From the NCBI GenBank assembly GCA_045106815.1, contig JBGCFG010000095.1, positions 1 through 64,000 of the forward strand: 64,000 nt of DNA. Direction: 5' to 3'. Made by a program: the position numbers and the translations under genes. The notes below the pieces were generated by a model, which was not told where the DNA came from, made no database searches, and saw nothing but the letters and a program-made list of their open reading frames with translations. This DNA is from JAUIAI01 sp045106815. GTDB lineage: Bacteria; Pseudomonadota; Gammaproteobacteria; Burkholderiales; Burkholderiaceae_E. Of the stretch, positions 54,011 to 62,964 are shown piece by piece. Positions within the stretch are counted from its first letter, which is position 1. Every line of letters starts with the position of its first letter.

Positions 54011-54511
54011 TTAGCGCGGCGGCAAAATGATGCCTGAGTCACCCCCACCGCCATTGGCCGGACCTTTTTGGGCTGCTTCCTGCGCCTCTTGCTGCAGCTT
54101 TTGCTGATAAAGCGCCTCAAAGTTAATCTCCGCCAGATGGATAGGTGGAAAACCGGTCCGATTGATCGTGTCCGCGACGTTTGAGCGCAGGTACGGATAG
54201 ATAATGTTCGGGCAGACAACATTGGTCAGCATGTCGGTCTGGTCTTCGGGGATATTGCGCATCTCAAAGATGCCGCCCTGCTTTGCTTCGATGAGAAATG
54301 CGACCTTGTCATCAACCTTGGTCGTCACCGTGACCGTGACGGTTGTCTCTTGCAAACCGTCTGCTACTGCTTGATTCTCAACGCCCAAGGAAACCTCAAC
54401 GGTCGGTTGCTTGGTTTCAAGAAAAATTTGTGGCGCGTTCGGTATTTCCAGTGACATATCTTTGAGATACATCCGCTGGATGGTGAAGACCGGCTCTTTT
54501 TGTTCAGCCAT
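54011..54511 (-). CDS. secB: Protein-export chaperone SecB
   Basis: SecB keeps preproteins unfolded and hands them to SecA. The 166-residue protein has the family start FTIQRMYLKDMSLEIPNAPQIF and the segment VCPNIIYPYLRSNVADTINRTGFPPIHLAEINFEALY. The C-terminal tail is Gln- and Gly-rich. It lies between grxC and gpsA on the same strand, as in most proteobacteria. Confidence 0.97.
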   Translation of the reverse strand: MAEQKEPVFTIQRMYLKDMSLEIPNAPQIFLETKQPTVEVSLGVENQAVADGLQETTVTVTVTTKVDDKVAFLIEAKQGGIFEMRNIPEDQTDMLTNVVCPNIIYPYLRSNVADTINRTGFPPIHLAEINFEALYQQKLQQEAQEAAQKGPANGGGGDSGIILPPR

Positions 54512-54571
54512 CAGGCATTTCCTTATTAATAGTGAAAAGTAAATTCATCGGTGACGTGTTTTTGATCGGCT

Positions 54572-54832
54572 TCAAGCAGCCAGCATGGGGTCGAGCTTGC
54601 CATCACGCTCAAGCGCCATCAAATCATCACAGCCACCGATATGCACGCCGTTAATGAAAATCTGCGGCACTGAGGTACGGCCCGCCTTCTCGACCATGAC
54701 GGCACGTTGATCTGGCGTCTCATCCAAATCGACTGATTCGAGATTTGCAATCGACTTTTTCGCCAATAAGGCTTCCGCCCGATGGCAAAACGGACACCAG
54801 GCGGTGCGGTATATCGTCACTTGTGAACTCAT
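54572..54832 (-). CDS. grxC: Glutaredoxin 3
   Basis: This 86-residue thiol-disulfide oxidoreductase uses glutathione to reduce protein disulfides. It has the active site CPFC at residues 13-16 (after YRTAWCP), the TSVPQIFINGVHIGGCDDLMAL segment and the normal length. It precedes secB by 60 bp, the conserved order. Confidence 0.96.
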   Translation of the reverse strand: MSSQVTIYRTAWCPFCHRAEALLAKKSIANLESVDLDETPDQRAVMVEKAGRTSVPQIFINGVHIGGCDDLMALERDGKLDPMLAA

Positions 54833-55082
54833 GAGAGCGTGTTCCTCGGGTCAAAGAGTGGGTAGGCAGACATACAAGACGGGCAAACTAGGCGAATCAG
54901 AGCGGAATTTCCAGAACTGAGATTCGGGCGGTTGATGCGAGCCGTCCAACCAAATTGTCTGCGCTATTGAAAATAAAGGGCCATAAAGCCGTTCTGCCGC
55001 CAATCAGGCCGGCGCAGCCCTCCCACGACCCGTCATTGGTGTCGCGGGAAGCCTTCAATCGGCCAGGGCAATGGCTTCACAT

Positions 55083-55490
55083 CTATGGTTTCACAACGGG
55101 CAGCCCGGCGGCTGTCCAGCCGTTGAGGCCACCCGCCAGCGAAAACACCTCTTCGCGCCCGGCAGCCTTAAGCTTACCGACGGCCCGGCCAGAGCTCATC
55201 CCAGTCGCACAGGTCACCAGAACCGGTTTCTTGGCAGGAATCTCGTTTGCGCGCTTCTCCAGTTCATCCAGGGGGATGTTTTTGGCATCCCGCATGTGAC
55301 CATTGGCAAACTCAGCGGCCGGCCGGACATCAACCACCACAGGGTGTTTGTCGTTAATGAGACGGGTCGCACCCAGCACATCCAGGCTGGCGCCGGCCGC
55401 AGCCCGCCCCGCCAGTGCGGGCCATAACAACATCGTGCCTGATACGAGCGCGATGGCAATTAGAAAGATATTTTCAGTGACGAACGCCAC
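55083..55490 (-). CDS. Membrane-anchored rhodanese-like protein
   Basis: This 135-residue protein has an N-terminal membrane helix (about 5-22) and a rhodanese domain with VVDVRPAAEFANGHMRDAKNIPLDEL and the active-site loop CATGMSSGRAV, where the Cys is in the expected place. It would transfer sulfane sulfur at the membrane. It is upstream of grxC and secB on the same strand, as usual in proteobacteria, with a 250-bp gap in which I see no gene. Confidence 0.92.
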   Translation of the reverse strand: MAFVTENIFLIAIALVSGTMLLWPALAGRAAAGASLDVLGATRLINDKHPVVVDVRPAAEFANGHMRDAKNIPLDELEKRANEIPAKKPVLVTCATGMSSGRAVGKLKAAGREEVFSLAGGLNGWTAAGLPVVKP

Positions 55491-55542
55491 GGCAAAGCCT
55501 CCAGAATCGCGAGATTATAGAATGCGTGCATAAGGAATCGTG

Positions 55543-56292
55543 ATGACACACAAAATTGTTTTGCTACGCCACGGCGAAAGCCAGTGGAATCTTGAAAATC
55601 GGTTCACCGGATGGACCGATGTTGAACTGACCGAGAAAGGCCGAGCGGAAGCCCGCACGGCCGGCGAATTGATGGCCAAAGAAGGCTTTGCATTCGACAT
55701 AGCCTTCACGTCGATGCTGCGCCGGGCGATCGGCACGCTCTGGACAGCGCTTGATGAAATGGACCGGATGTGGATTCCCATCGTGAATGCCTGGGAACTC
55801 AACGAGCGCCATTATGGCGCACTTCAAGGCTTGAACAAGGCCGAAACAGCCAAGAAATATGGGGATGAGCAGGTCTTGATCTGGCGCCGGGCATATGCCA
55901 CAGCGCCAAACCCACTCAGCCCGGACGATCCCAGACACGCAGCCACTGACCCTCGTTACGCCCATTTGTCTCCTGCGCAAATTCCGCTTACCGAGTGCCT
56001 CAAGGACACCGTGGAGCGAGTTGTGCCGTTTTGGGAAGAGACGATTGCACCCGCTATTGCGAGTGGTCGCAGCGTGATTGTCGCCGCCCATGGCAATAGC
56101 CTGAGAGCGCTGATTAAGCATCTTGACAACATTTCAGAAGATGAAATAGTCAATCTCAACATACCAACCGGCAGGCCGCTCGTCTATGAGCTCGACGATG
56201 AACTCAAGCCGCTGCGCCACTACTACCTCGGTGACTCAGCAGAGATTGAAGCAGCTATGGCGGCCGTTGCCGCTCAAGGCAAAGCCAAATAG
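55543..56292 (+). CDS. gpmA: 2,3-bisphosphoglycerate-dependent phosphoglycerate mutase
   Basis: GpmA interconverts 3- and 2-phosphoglycerate in glycolysis. The 249-residue protein has the LLRHGESQWNLENRFTGW motif with the phospho-His, LNERHYGALQGLNK, and the second His in VIVAAHGNSLRALIKHLD. The ATG at 55543 has AAGGA upstream; a GTG one codon earlier is in frame. It is divergent from the rhodanese gene. Confidence 0.97.
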   Translation: MTHKIVLLRHGESQWNLENRFTGWTDVELTEKGRAEARTAGELMAKEGFAFDIAFTSMLRRAIGTLWTALDEMDRMWIPIVNAWELNERHYGALQGLNKAETAKKYGDEQVLIWRRAYATAPNPLSPDDPRHAATDPRYAHLSPAQIPLTECLKDTVERVVPFWEETIAPAIASGRSVIVAAHGNSLRALIKHLDNISEDEIVNLNIPTGRPLVYELDDELKPLRHYYLGDSAEIEAAMAAVAAQGKAK

Positions 56293-56513
56293 GACCAGAG
56301 CGATTGGGATCGACTCCCAGTGGGTCACCGTCGAGCGCCTGCGCTGACGTTGCCTCGGGCCTCGGACGAGCGGTCAATCCCCCCGCCACAACGGTGTTTG
56401 AAAGGTCCTTGACTCCCATCTGACAGGTATACTGAATCGTCAATTAGCTCAACACGGCCTTCTGCCGACAGCGCTTTGCGCATTGAGCGCCTTCCAACCC
56501 TTTGTGAAGAGTT

Positions 56514-57917
56514 ATGAACAGCAAGGCAAAACATCTCGGTCTTATTTCCGTCGGCGCCATCGCCGGCGTGCTCGTGAGCGTTGGCATTACAGCCGTGGCT
56601 CAAAAAGATCAGCGCAATACACTGCCGTTGGCAGAGCTGAGGCAGTTCACCGATGTCTTTGGCGCCATCCAGGCCAACTATGTAGAGCCCGTCACTGACA
56701 AAAAGCTCATCACGCAGGCAATTAGCGGCATGCTTGCTGGTCTGGACCCGCACTCGGCCTACCTGGACAGCGAAGCCTTTCGCGAACTGAAAGTCGGAAC
56801 CCAAGGAGAATTTGGCGGCCTGGGCATAGAGGTTGGTCAAGAAGATGGCTTCATCAAAGTCGTCTCTCCGATCGAAGACACGCCGGCGGCGCGCGCTGGG
56901 GTTAAAGCTGGCGACCTGATCATCAAGATCGACGAAAAGCCAACCAAAGGCATGACGCTGTCTGATGCCGTCAAACTCATGCGCGGCAAGCCCAAAACCC
57001 CGATTGTCTTGACGGTGTCACGCAAGGGCGCGGGCCAGCCAATCGTGATCGAAATCATCCGCGACGTCATCAAAGTCAAATCCGTTCGGTGGAAGGGACT
57101 AGAGCCGGGCTACGGATACATCCGAATCACCCAGTTCCAGGAGCAAACCGTGGCTAATCTTGCGCGCGCGATCCGGGAGTTGGCTGACAAAGGCATGGAG
57201 AAAGGCCTGGTATTGGATTTGCGTAACGACCCAGGTGGCTTGCTCCACGGTGCGGTCGGTGTATCGGCAGCCTTCCTGCCCTCACGCGTGACCGTAGTCT
57301 CCACCAACGGACGGACGGCTGACGCTGCGCGCGACTACCTCGCCGCGCCTGAAGACTATCTGCGTGGCTCGCGACGCGATCTACTTGCGGACCTGCCCGA
57401 AATAGCCAAAACGGTGCCTATGGTCGTCCTCGTCAACAGTGGTTCAGCCTCAGCGTCTGAGATTGTGGCTGGTGCACTGCAGGACCATGAGCGCGCGACC
57501 GTGATCGGGACACAAACCTTTGGCAAGGGATCAGTACAGTCCATTTTGCCGCTCACCAACAAGACGGCAATTAAACTCACGACGGCTCGCTACTACACGC
57601 CCAAGGGCCGGTCTATTCAAGCCAAAGGCATTACACCTGACTTGGTCGTGGAGGAAACACCCGATGGTGATTTGTCTAGCTTCCGTGTTCGTGAGGTGGA
57701 TCTGAATCGCCACCTGTCTAACGACAAGAGCGAGGAAGCCAAGATTCGCAAGCCGAAAGCAACCGATGCTGAGCGCTTAAAAGACCGCAAACCAATCGTC
57801 TTCGGCTCTGAGGATGATTATCAGCTTCAGCAAGCCATGAATCATTTGAAAGGATTGCCGGTCATGGTGGCAAAAGATGAGAACAGTGCTGCACCCAAAA
57901 AGGTCAAAAAGCAGTAA
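56514..57917 (+). CDS. ctpA: S41 family C-terminal processing peptidase (CtpA/Prc type)
   Basis: This 467-residue periplasmic serine protease cleaves C-termini of envelope proteins. It has a signal-anchor (LISVGAIAGVLVSVGITAVA), a PDZ domain (about 90-170, with FGGLGIEVGQEDGFIKVVSPIEDTPAARAGVKAGDLI), and the catalytic core with LDLRNDPGGLL, the nucleophilic Ser in NSGSASASEIVAGAL and the Lys in TQTFGKGSVQ. The Lys-rich tail ends KKVKKQ. It follows gpmA by 221 bp, the order seen in many betaproteobacteria, and ends at a good terminator. Confidence 0.96.
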   Translation: MNSKAKHLGLISVGAIAGVLVSVGITAVAQKDQRNTLPLAELRQFTDVFGAIQANYVEPVTDKKLITQAISGMLAGLDPHSAYLDSEAFRELKVGTQGEFGGLGIEVGQEDGFIKVVSPIEDTPAARAGVKAGDLIIKIDEKPTKGMTLSDAVKLMRGKPKTPIVLTVSRKGAGQPIVIEIIRDVIKVKSVRWKGLEPGYGYIRITQFQEQTVANLARAIRELADKGMEKGLVLDLRNDPGGLLHGAVGVSAAFLPSRVTVVSTNGRTADAARDYLAAPEDYLRGSRRDLLADLPEIAKTVPMVVLVNSGSASASEIVAGALQDHERATVIGTQTFGKGSVQSILPLTNKTAIKLTTARYYTPKGRSIQAKGITPDLVVEETPDGDLSSFRVREVDLNRHLSNDKSEEAKIRKPKATDAERLKDRKPIVFGSEDDYQLQQAMNHLKGLPVMVAKDENSAAPKKVKKQ

Positions 57918-57937
57918 AACTATCAACCACCAAAACC

Positions 57938-57969
57938 AAAAAGGGTCAGCGAACGCTGGCCCTTTTTTT
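57938..57969 (+). terminator. Rho-independent terminator after ctpA
   Basis: A nine-pair stem (GGGTCAGCG with CGCTGGCCC, one G-T pair), a two-base loop and a run of seven T follow the ctpA stop by 20 bases. A flanking A-run makes it usable in the other direction, where a minus-strand gene ends on the T-run. Confidence 0.92.
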
Positions 57970-58750
57970 ATCCGTCTACCCGCGCAGGACCCACAGCTGA
58001 TTCGATAGACACAAGCAGTGCTACCCGCCGCCGATCAGCGACGTCAGCGGCCTGCTGCATGATTGCGTCGACCATTAAGTAGCTCGCCATCACGGTGCGC
58101 GCATATTCGACCTGAAGCTCCGCCTGAACACGCGGATCGAATTGCTGGCTTGGTGAGTTCAATTGATTCTGCTGATCCGGGCCGGGCAGACTCAGTTGCG
58201 AAAGGCTCGGTTCGGACGCAAGCCAACGTGCTTTAAAGACCTCCCACCGCCACCAGTCGAGACTTGCTCGGTCAAACCCGGCGCGAGGCTGCAAGGGTGA
58301 AGCAGGCCACGGCAGCAACGCCCGACCAATCGCTCGCATTGATACGCCTGCCGCGGACAAGACTGGGGCCACATGTCGAGCACGCAAATCAGAGGCGAGC
58401 GAAGCGATTACTCGTTCGGCCCCCAAATCGGGGAGTCCGGAATTTATACCCGCCATCTGAACCGATAAGCTATCGGACACGTTCGTGTTGGCCCATAATT
58501 CGGCAGAGGGAAGGCGCTGACTGACGCCATATTCACCCCCCTTAGTCCAGTGCTCACGAATCGTTTGAGGAGGCGATTGTTCTGTGAGCTTTGAAAATCC
58601 CGGCAATAGTCCCAACTCACGCCATCGCTTAACCAGCCGTGGCGAGCGACCGGCCAGCTTAATCATGATGATCGGGGCTTTCACAAACAGGTGACTCCAG
58701 GAGGAACAGCAAACACTGTGGACGGCTTTCGAATGAATCCTGTCGAGCAT
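57968..58750 (-). CDS. Hypothetical protein of unknown family
   Basis: I do not recognise this protein of up to 260 residues. No signal peptide, membrane helix or catalytic motif stands out. It has a basic N-terminal part (GRSPRLVKRWRELG), a tryptophan-rich middle (RASLDWWRWEVFKARWLA) and a mostly helical C-terminal part. Its stop codon coincides with the ctpA terminator, as expected for a real convergent gene. The start is uncertain: ATG 58750, GTG 58684 (with GGAG upstream) or ATG 58666. It neighbours a polysaccharide locus, but a link is only positional. Confidence 0.55.
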   Translation of the reverse strand: MLDRIHSKAVHSVCCSSWSHLFVKAPIIMIKLAGRSPRLVKRWRELGLLPGFSKLTEQSPPQTIREHWTKGGEYGVSQRLPSAELWANTNVSDSLSVQMAGINSGLPDLGAERVIASLASDLRARHVAPVLSAAGVSMRAIGRALLPWPASPLQPRAGFDRASLDWWRWEVFKARWLASEPSLSQLSLPGPDQQNQLNSPSQQFDPRVQAELQVEYARTVMASYLMVDAIMQQAADVADRRRVALLVSIESAVGPARVDG

Positions 58751-58953
58751 ATTGACGACTTGGCCTTGTGTCTGTGCTGCTTCGCACGGAAGCGCGCGTT
58801 CGCATACATCTGTGACGTAGTTACTGGGTCATACGCAACTCGCGCACTACTCTCGGCCTCCAGTTACCCCGAGTTGTCTGCAAATGCCGTGCGTTGCTTG
58901 CGCCCGGTATTCATTAATTTGCCAAGGGCACTCTCTCTGCAGGCCACTGCGTG

Positions 58954-60348
58954 ATGCAAAAAGGATTGATATTGCCGTCTCAAGTCAAGTCAGGTATCGG
59001 CTTCGGCGTTTTTGAACTGGTCCGTGCTGTCACGGATGCTGTAATCGCTGTTGTTATCTTGATGCTCGCCGCACTCCTATGGCAGCAACCTTTCGGAGCT
59101 GCCGAATGGGTCATTGCCGCCATGGCGTTTATGCTGCAGTACCGTGGCCGCGGCGGCCTTGGGGTACCGCTCAATGAAGTCGTGTCGTCAGTGCTCAAGC
59201 GCTGGGCCATGACAGTCATTGTGTTGCTCGTGATTGGACTACTCACGAAGTTTGTCTCGAACTTTAACGAGATGATGTTGTTGACCTGGATCGCTGCCAC
59301 GCCGCTGGTCCAGATTGCGGCGCACCGCCTCGGACCTTACGTGTATGCCCCCATCGTTCGCATGCGAGGGCTGCGGCGATCTATCGTGGTCGGCAGCACC
59401 GACCTGGGGCGATCATTCGCCAAAACCATCAACTCGGATCCGCTAGCTTATGAGCGGGTTGTGGCGTTTTTTGATGACCGTGAACTTGATCGTATACCCC
59501 ATGAGCATCGTCGCCGCCTAGCTGGCAAACTGGATGCCGTGGGCGACTTTGTTCGTGCCAATAATATCGATCAGATCTTCATCGCACTGCCGATCGCGGC
59601 GCAGCCGCGTATCTTGAAGATGATTGACGATCTGCACAATTCGACGGCTTCAATCTGGTTCGTCGCCGATCTAGCTCGTTTCCAACCTGTGCAGCCCAGC
59701 ATCTCATCCGTCTCTGGATTTCCAGTACTGGCCGTGTGCGAAAGTCCATTCCGTGGCATGCCCGGCACCCTTAAGCGACTATTGGATATTGCTGTTGCCC
59801 TAGTGGCGCTCTTACTTGCCGCGCCCATCATGGTGGGTGCTGCGCTCGCCATTCGGCTTACCTCCCGAGGCCCGGTCATTTTCAAGCAAACGCGCTACGG
59901 TCTCGAAGGCGGCGAAATCACGGTCTACAAGTTTCGCAGCATGACGGTCACCGAAGATGGCAACGATCAGTACAAACAGGTGTCCAGGGGCGACGCGCGC
60001 GTGACCCGGGTAGGCGCATTTCTTCGCAAGACATCTCTGGACGAATTGCCACAGTTTATTAACGTCTTGCAAGGGCGCATGAGTGTTGTGGGTCCCCGGC
60101 CGCATGCGGTCGCGGTGAACCAGCACTATCGTCAGCACATCCCGAGCTACATGGTTCGCCACAAAGTCCGCCCTGGCATTACCGGGTGGGCTCAAATTCA
60201 TGGTTATCGCGGCGGCGACGACCTGCCCAGCATGACAAAGAGAATCGAGTTCGACCTCCAGTATCTGCGCAACTGGTCGCTGTGGCTGGACGTCCAAATC
60301 TTGTTCAGGACCGTGTTCGTGATCTTTAAAGATCCGTCCGCTTACTAA
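58954..60348 (+). CDS. Polyprenyl glycosylphosphotransferase (WcaJ/EpsB type), paralogue 2
   Basis: This 464-residue enzyme is a close paralogue of the one at 21539-22948. It has N-terminal membrane helices, FFDDREL, the DQIFIALPIAAQPRILKM segment, and the catalytic domain with YKFRSM, SLDELPQFINVLQGRMSVVGPRPH and VRPGITGWAQIHGYRG. It should load the first sugar onto undecaprenyl phosphate for the repeat unit made by this locus. The ATG at 58954 follows an in-frame GTG by one codon. It starts a plus-strand operon that runs to the window end. Confidence 0.94.
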   Translation: MQKGLILPSQVKSGIGFGVFELVRAVTDAVIAVVILMLAALLWQQPFGAAEWVIAAMAFMLQYRGRGGLGVPLNEVVSSVLKRWAMTVIVLLVIGLLTKFVSNFNEMMLLTWIAATPLVQIAAHRLGPYVYAPIVRMRGLRRSIVVGSTDLGRSFAKTINSDPLAYERVVAFFDDRELDRIPHEHRRRLAGKLDAVGDFVRANNIDQIFIALPIAAQPRILKMIDDLHNSTASIWFVADLARFQPVQPSISSVSGFPVLAVCESPFRGMPGTLKRLLDIAVALVALLLAAPIMVGAALAIRLTSRGPVIFKQTRYGLEGGEITVYKFRSMTVTEDGNDQYKQVSRGDARVTRVGAFLRKTSLDELPQFINVLQGRMSVVGPRPHAVAVNQHYRQHIPSYMVRHKVRPGITGWAQIHGYRGGDDLPSMTKRIEFDLQYLRNWSLWLDVQILFRTVFVIFKDPSAY

Positions 60349-60361
60349 ATTTGAGCGGCTC

Positions 60362-61696
60362 ATGGCGCTGATGCAAAACTCCATTCGAACTGCAAAACCA
60401 GACTGGCTATTACCGCTGCTTGCGTTCGGCCCACTGATTCTGACGACCTACTTTGCCAAGCTCGGCACACCGGTCGGACCAGCGTCGGTGCCGATATCCC
60501 TGTATGGCATTTTGTTATTGTTGGCTCTGGGCGTGATTACCTCGCGGCTCGTCATTGATCTCAAAAGGCTAGCGGCATTCATCTTCGTGATGGGCTTTTT
60601 GGGCAGCGTCATGGTGCTGCGAGGCGACGAATGGTCCCTGACCTCCTTCCTAATGATGGCGTGCCTTTATGCGACTTACACGGTCACCCTCAATAGCCCG
60701 GCCTACAACGTTAAACGCGGGCTTGAATTTTTCCTGAATGTCGCGGCCATCATTGCCATTGGCGGTATTGCGCAGTTTTTCCTTCAGTTTGTTGTTGGTC
60801 CGCAGCTCGCGTTTCCAATTGATTACTACCTGGCTGATTTGATTGTTGAGGACTACATGAACCTCAACGTGTTGTACTACGGCTCAACAGTCCATAAGCC
60901 CAATGGCATTTTTTTGCTTGAAGCATCGTTCTTCAGCCAGCTACTGGCCATTGCCGTTTTAGCTGAGCTGTTGAGCACCAACCGGATGCCGCGACTCCTG
61001 TTGTACCTCACAGGTATGGTTGTTTCCTACTCTGGCACCGGGATCATCATTCTTGCAGTGACGATGCCGCTACTCATCATCACCAAAAAACGCTGGGACT
61101 TGATGCTACTCGCGCTGGGCGCCCTTGTGATGGCTGGCATCCTGTTCGAAGCGCTGAACCTGGAGATCTTCCTGGAGCGGGCAACCGAGTTCGACAACCC
61201 CAATTCAAGTGGCTTTATGCGATTTGTGGGCGCCTACTACATGTTCGACCAGTTTCTCTGGGTTGACCAGATGCGAGCACTTCTGGGTTATGGCGCAGGT
61301 GTCTTCAAAGATTTTGAGGTGAGAACAGATCTGCCCGTGCATGAGTCTGCCCTCACGAAAATTGTGTTTGAGTTTGGCGTGGTGGGAGCCATTTTGAACA
61401 TTGGATTTCTGGTGTTCTGCCTGACTTACTCAACCGCGCCAGGTATTCTCAAGCTCGGCGTGGCCGTCATGTTCTTTATGGCCGGCATCTACACACCGTC
61501 GTCTCACGGGATCGCGCTTACCATCATGATGTGGCCAAGCCCCGCGCCCGAACCTATTCGTCCAGTTGAGCGCAGCACGGCCGTTTTGCGTTGGTTCGGT
61601 ATTGACCTTGGCAAGGCCAATCGGCGCAAGCTGGCCAGACAAAAAAGTGCGGCTGCTCTGCGGCCTCTCGCCTCTGCTAAAACTCGTCAAACCTGA
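60362..61696 (+). CDS. O-antigen ligase/polymerase-like membrane protein (Wzy-type)
   Basis: This 444-residue protein has ten or more hydrophobic segments and a larger periplasmic loop (about 165-190, around VEDYMNLNVLYYGSTVHKPNG), the topology of Wzy polymerases and O-antigen ligases. Sequence signatures in this group are weak, so the call rests on topology and on its place 13 bp after the glycosylphosphotransferase gene. It would polymerise repeat units at the periplasmic face of the inner membrane. Confidence 0.78.
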   Translation: MALMQNSIRTAKPDWLLPLLAFGPLILTTYFAKLGTPVGPASVPISLYGILLLLALGVITSRLVIDLKRLAAFIFVMGFLGSVMVLRGDEWSLTSFLMMACLYATYTVTLNSPAYNVKRGLEFFLNVAAIIAIGGIAQFFLQFVVGPQLAFPIDYYLADLIVEDYMNLNVLYYGSTVHKPNGIFLLEASFFSQLLAIAVLAELLSTNRMPRLLLYLTGMVVSYSGTGIIILAVTMPLLIITKKRWDLMLLALGALVMAGILFEALNLEIFLERATEFDNPNSSGFMRFVGAYYMFDQFLWVDQMRALLGYGAGVFKDFEVRTDLPVHESALTKIVFEFGVVGAILNIGFLVFCLTYSTAPGILKLGVAVMFFMAGIYTPSSHGIALTIMMWPSPAPEPIRPVERSTAVLRWFGIDLGKANRRKLARQKSAAALRPLASAKTRQT

Positions 61697-61699
61697 TTT

Positions 61700-62896
61700 A
61701 TGACTTTCTTTTTCTTCATACTTGCGGCGCTTGCCCTGTTCGCCGCCCTGCACCCTTACACCACCTATCCGCTGAGCCTCTGGGCCCTGAAACGGCTTGG
61801 TATTCGTCAGCCAGAGATACGCAAAGATGGGCCAGGCCTACCAAGCCTGCAAGATGGGGCCACACGCCCAAGGCTGGCCATTCTGATGTGCGTGCACAAC
61901 GAGCAAAATGTGATCACGGCTCGTATGAACAATCTGCTGCACCTGGTTGATGCCATTCCCGGCACCGAAGTACTCGTCTATGTAGACGGCAGCACGGATG
62001 AAACAGAGGCTCGCCTACGCGAGTTTGGTGATCGGATCCGTCTGTTTGTATCAGATCACCAGACCGGGAAAACACCCGGCATGAATCTGCTGGTGACCAA
62101 AACCGAAGCTGATTTGATTGTCTTTACCGATGCCGCGGTCAAGATGTCTGAACAATCACTGCCGGCCATGCTGCAAATGTTCAATGATCCGGATGTTGGC
62201 TGTGTGTGCGCACGCATTGTTGCCGTGAATGGCGGCGCGGATGGCGAGCTGACAGCCACGGCAGATACCTCAATCAAATACTGGGCGTTTGACGCCAGCT
62301 TACGCGCTCTCGAGTCTGAGGTCGCTTCCGTCATTGGCGCCCATGGCCCCCTTTTTGCCATTCGACGGCAGCTGCACGAGCCTGCGCCACCAGAACTGTT
62401 CGATGATTTTTGGGTATCGATGGCCATTTTGTATGCCGGCCATCGAGTCGTACAGGCAAATGAGTTTGTAGGATACAAGGCTATCGCCAACAAACAGTCA
62501 GACGAATTCACACGCAAGACGCGAATCGCCTGTCAGTCCTACAACATTCACCGTGGTCTGCTGCCGCGGCTGCGCAAGCAGTCGCTTTTGATCAAGTATT
62601 GCTACCTGTCACACAAAACTTTGCGCTGGATGACAATTTTCTCGCTGATAACCTGCGGGGTGTTTGCGACAATGGGCGTTATCAGTGGTGGCGGCCTTTG
62701 GCTTGCCTTATTGGGATGGTGTCTTGCGGGGCTGGCAGCCGGACTGGGTTACTTTGGCTTAAAGCCATTTGATCGCGGCTTCTCAGCGTTGGCGGCATTG
62801 GTGGCAAACGGCCGCGGAGTGATTCAATCATTGCGCGGCACCACCTACCAAACCTGGTCGCCTGTTAAGTCTGCCCGCGAAGCCAGCCACTCCTGA
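61700..62896 (+). CDS. Family 2 glycosyltransferase
   Basis: This 398-residue membrane-associated enzyme has an N-terminal membrane helix, then the GT-A fold: LAILMCVHNEQNVITARMNNLL, VYVDGSTDETEARL, IVFTDAAVKM (the DxD-like site) and DDFWVSMAILYAGHRVVQ (the ED/QxxRW region equivalent). Two to three C-terminal membrane helices (about 310-360) place it with processive or membrane-bound GT2 enzymes. The donor may be UDP-xylose or another sugar made by neighbours; this is inferred. It follows the Wzy-like gene by three bases. Confidence 0.9.
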   Translation: MTFFFFILAALALFAALHPYTTYPLSLWALKRLGIRQPEIRKDGPGLPSLQDGATRPRLAILMCVHNEQNVITARMNNLLHLVDAIPGTEVLVYVDGSTDETEARLREFGDRIRLFVSDHQTGKTPGMNLLVTKTEADLIVFTDAAVKMSEQSLPAMLQMFNDPDVGCVCARIVAVNGGADGELTATADTSIKYWAFDASLRALESEVASVIGAHGPLFAIRRQLHEPAPPELFDDFWVSMAILYAGHRVVQANEFVGYKAIANKQSDEFTRKTRIACQSYNIHRGLLPRLRKQSLLIKYCYLSHKTLRWMTIFSLITCGVFATMGVISGGGLWLALLGWCLAGLAAGLGYFGLKPFDRGFSALAALVANGRGVIQSLRGTTYQTWSPVKSAREASHS

Positions 62897-62964
62897 TCAA
62901 TCCATTGGGCTAGTGGCCCGGTGCGACTTAATCGCAACATTTTTTTGATACGGAATCTGCATTC

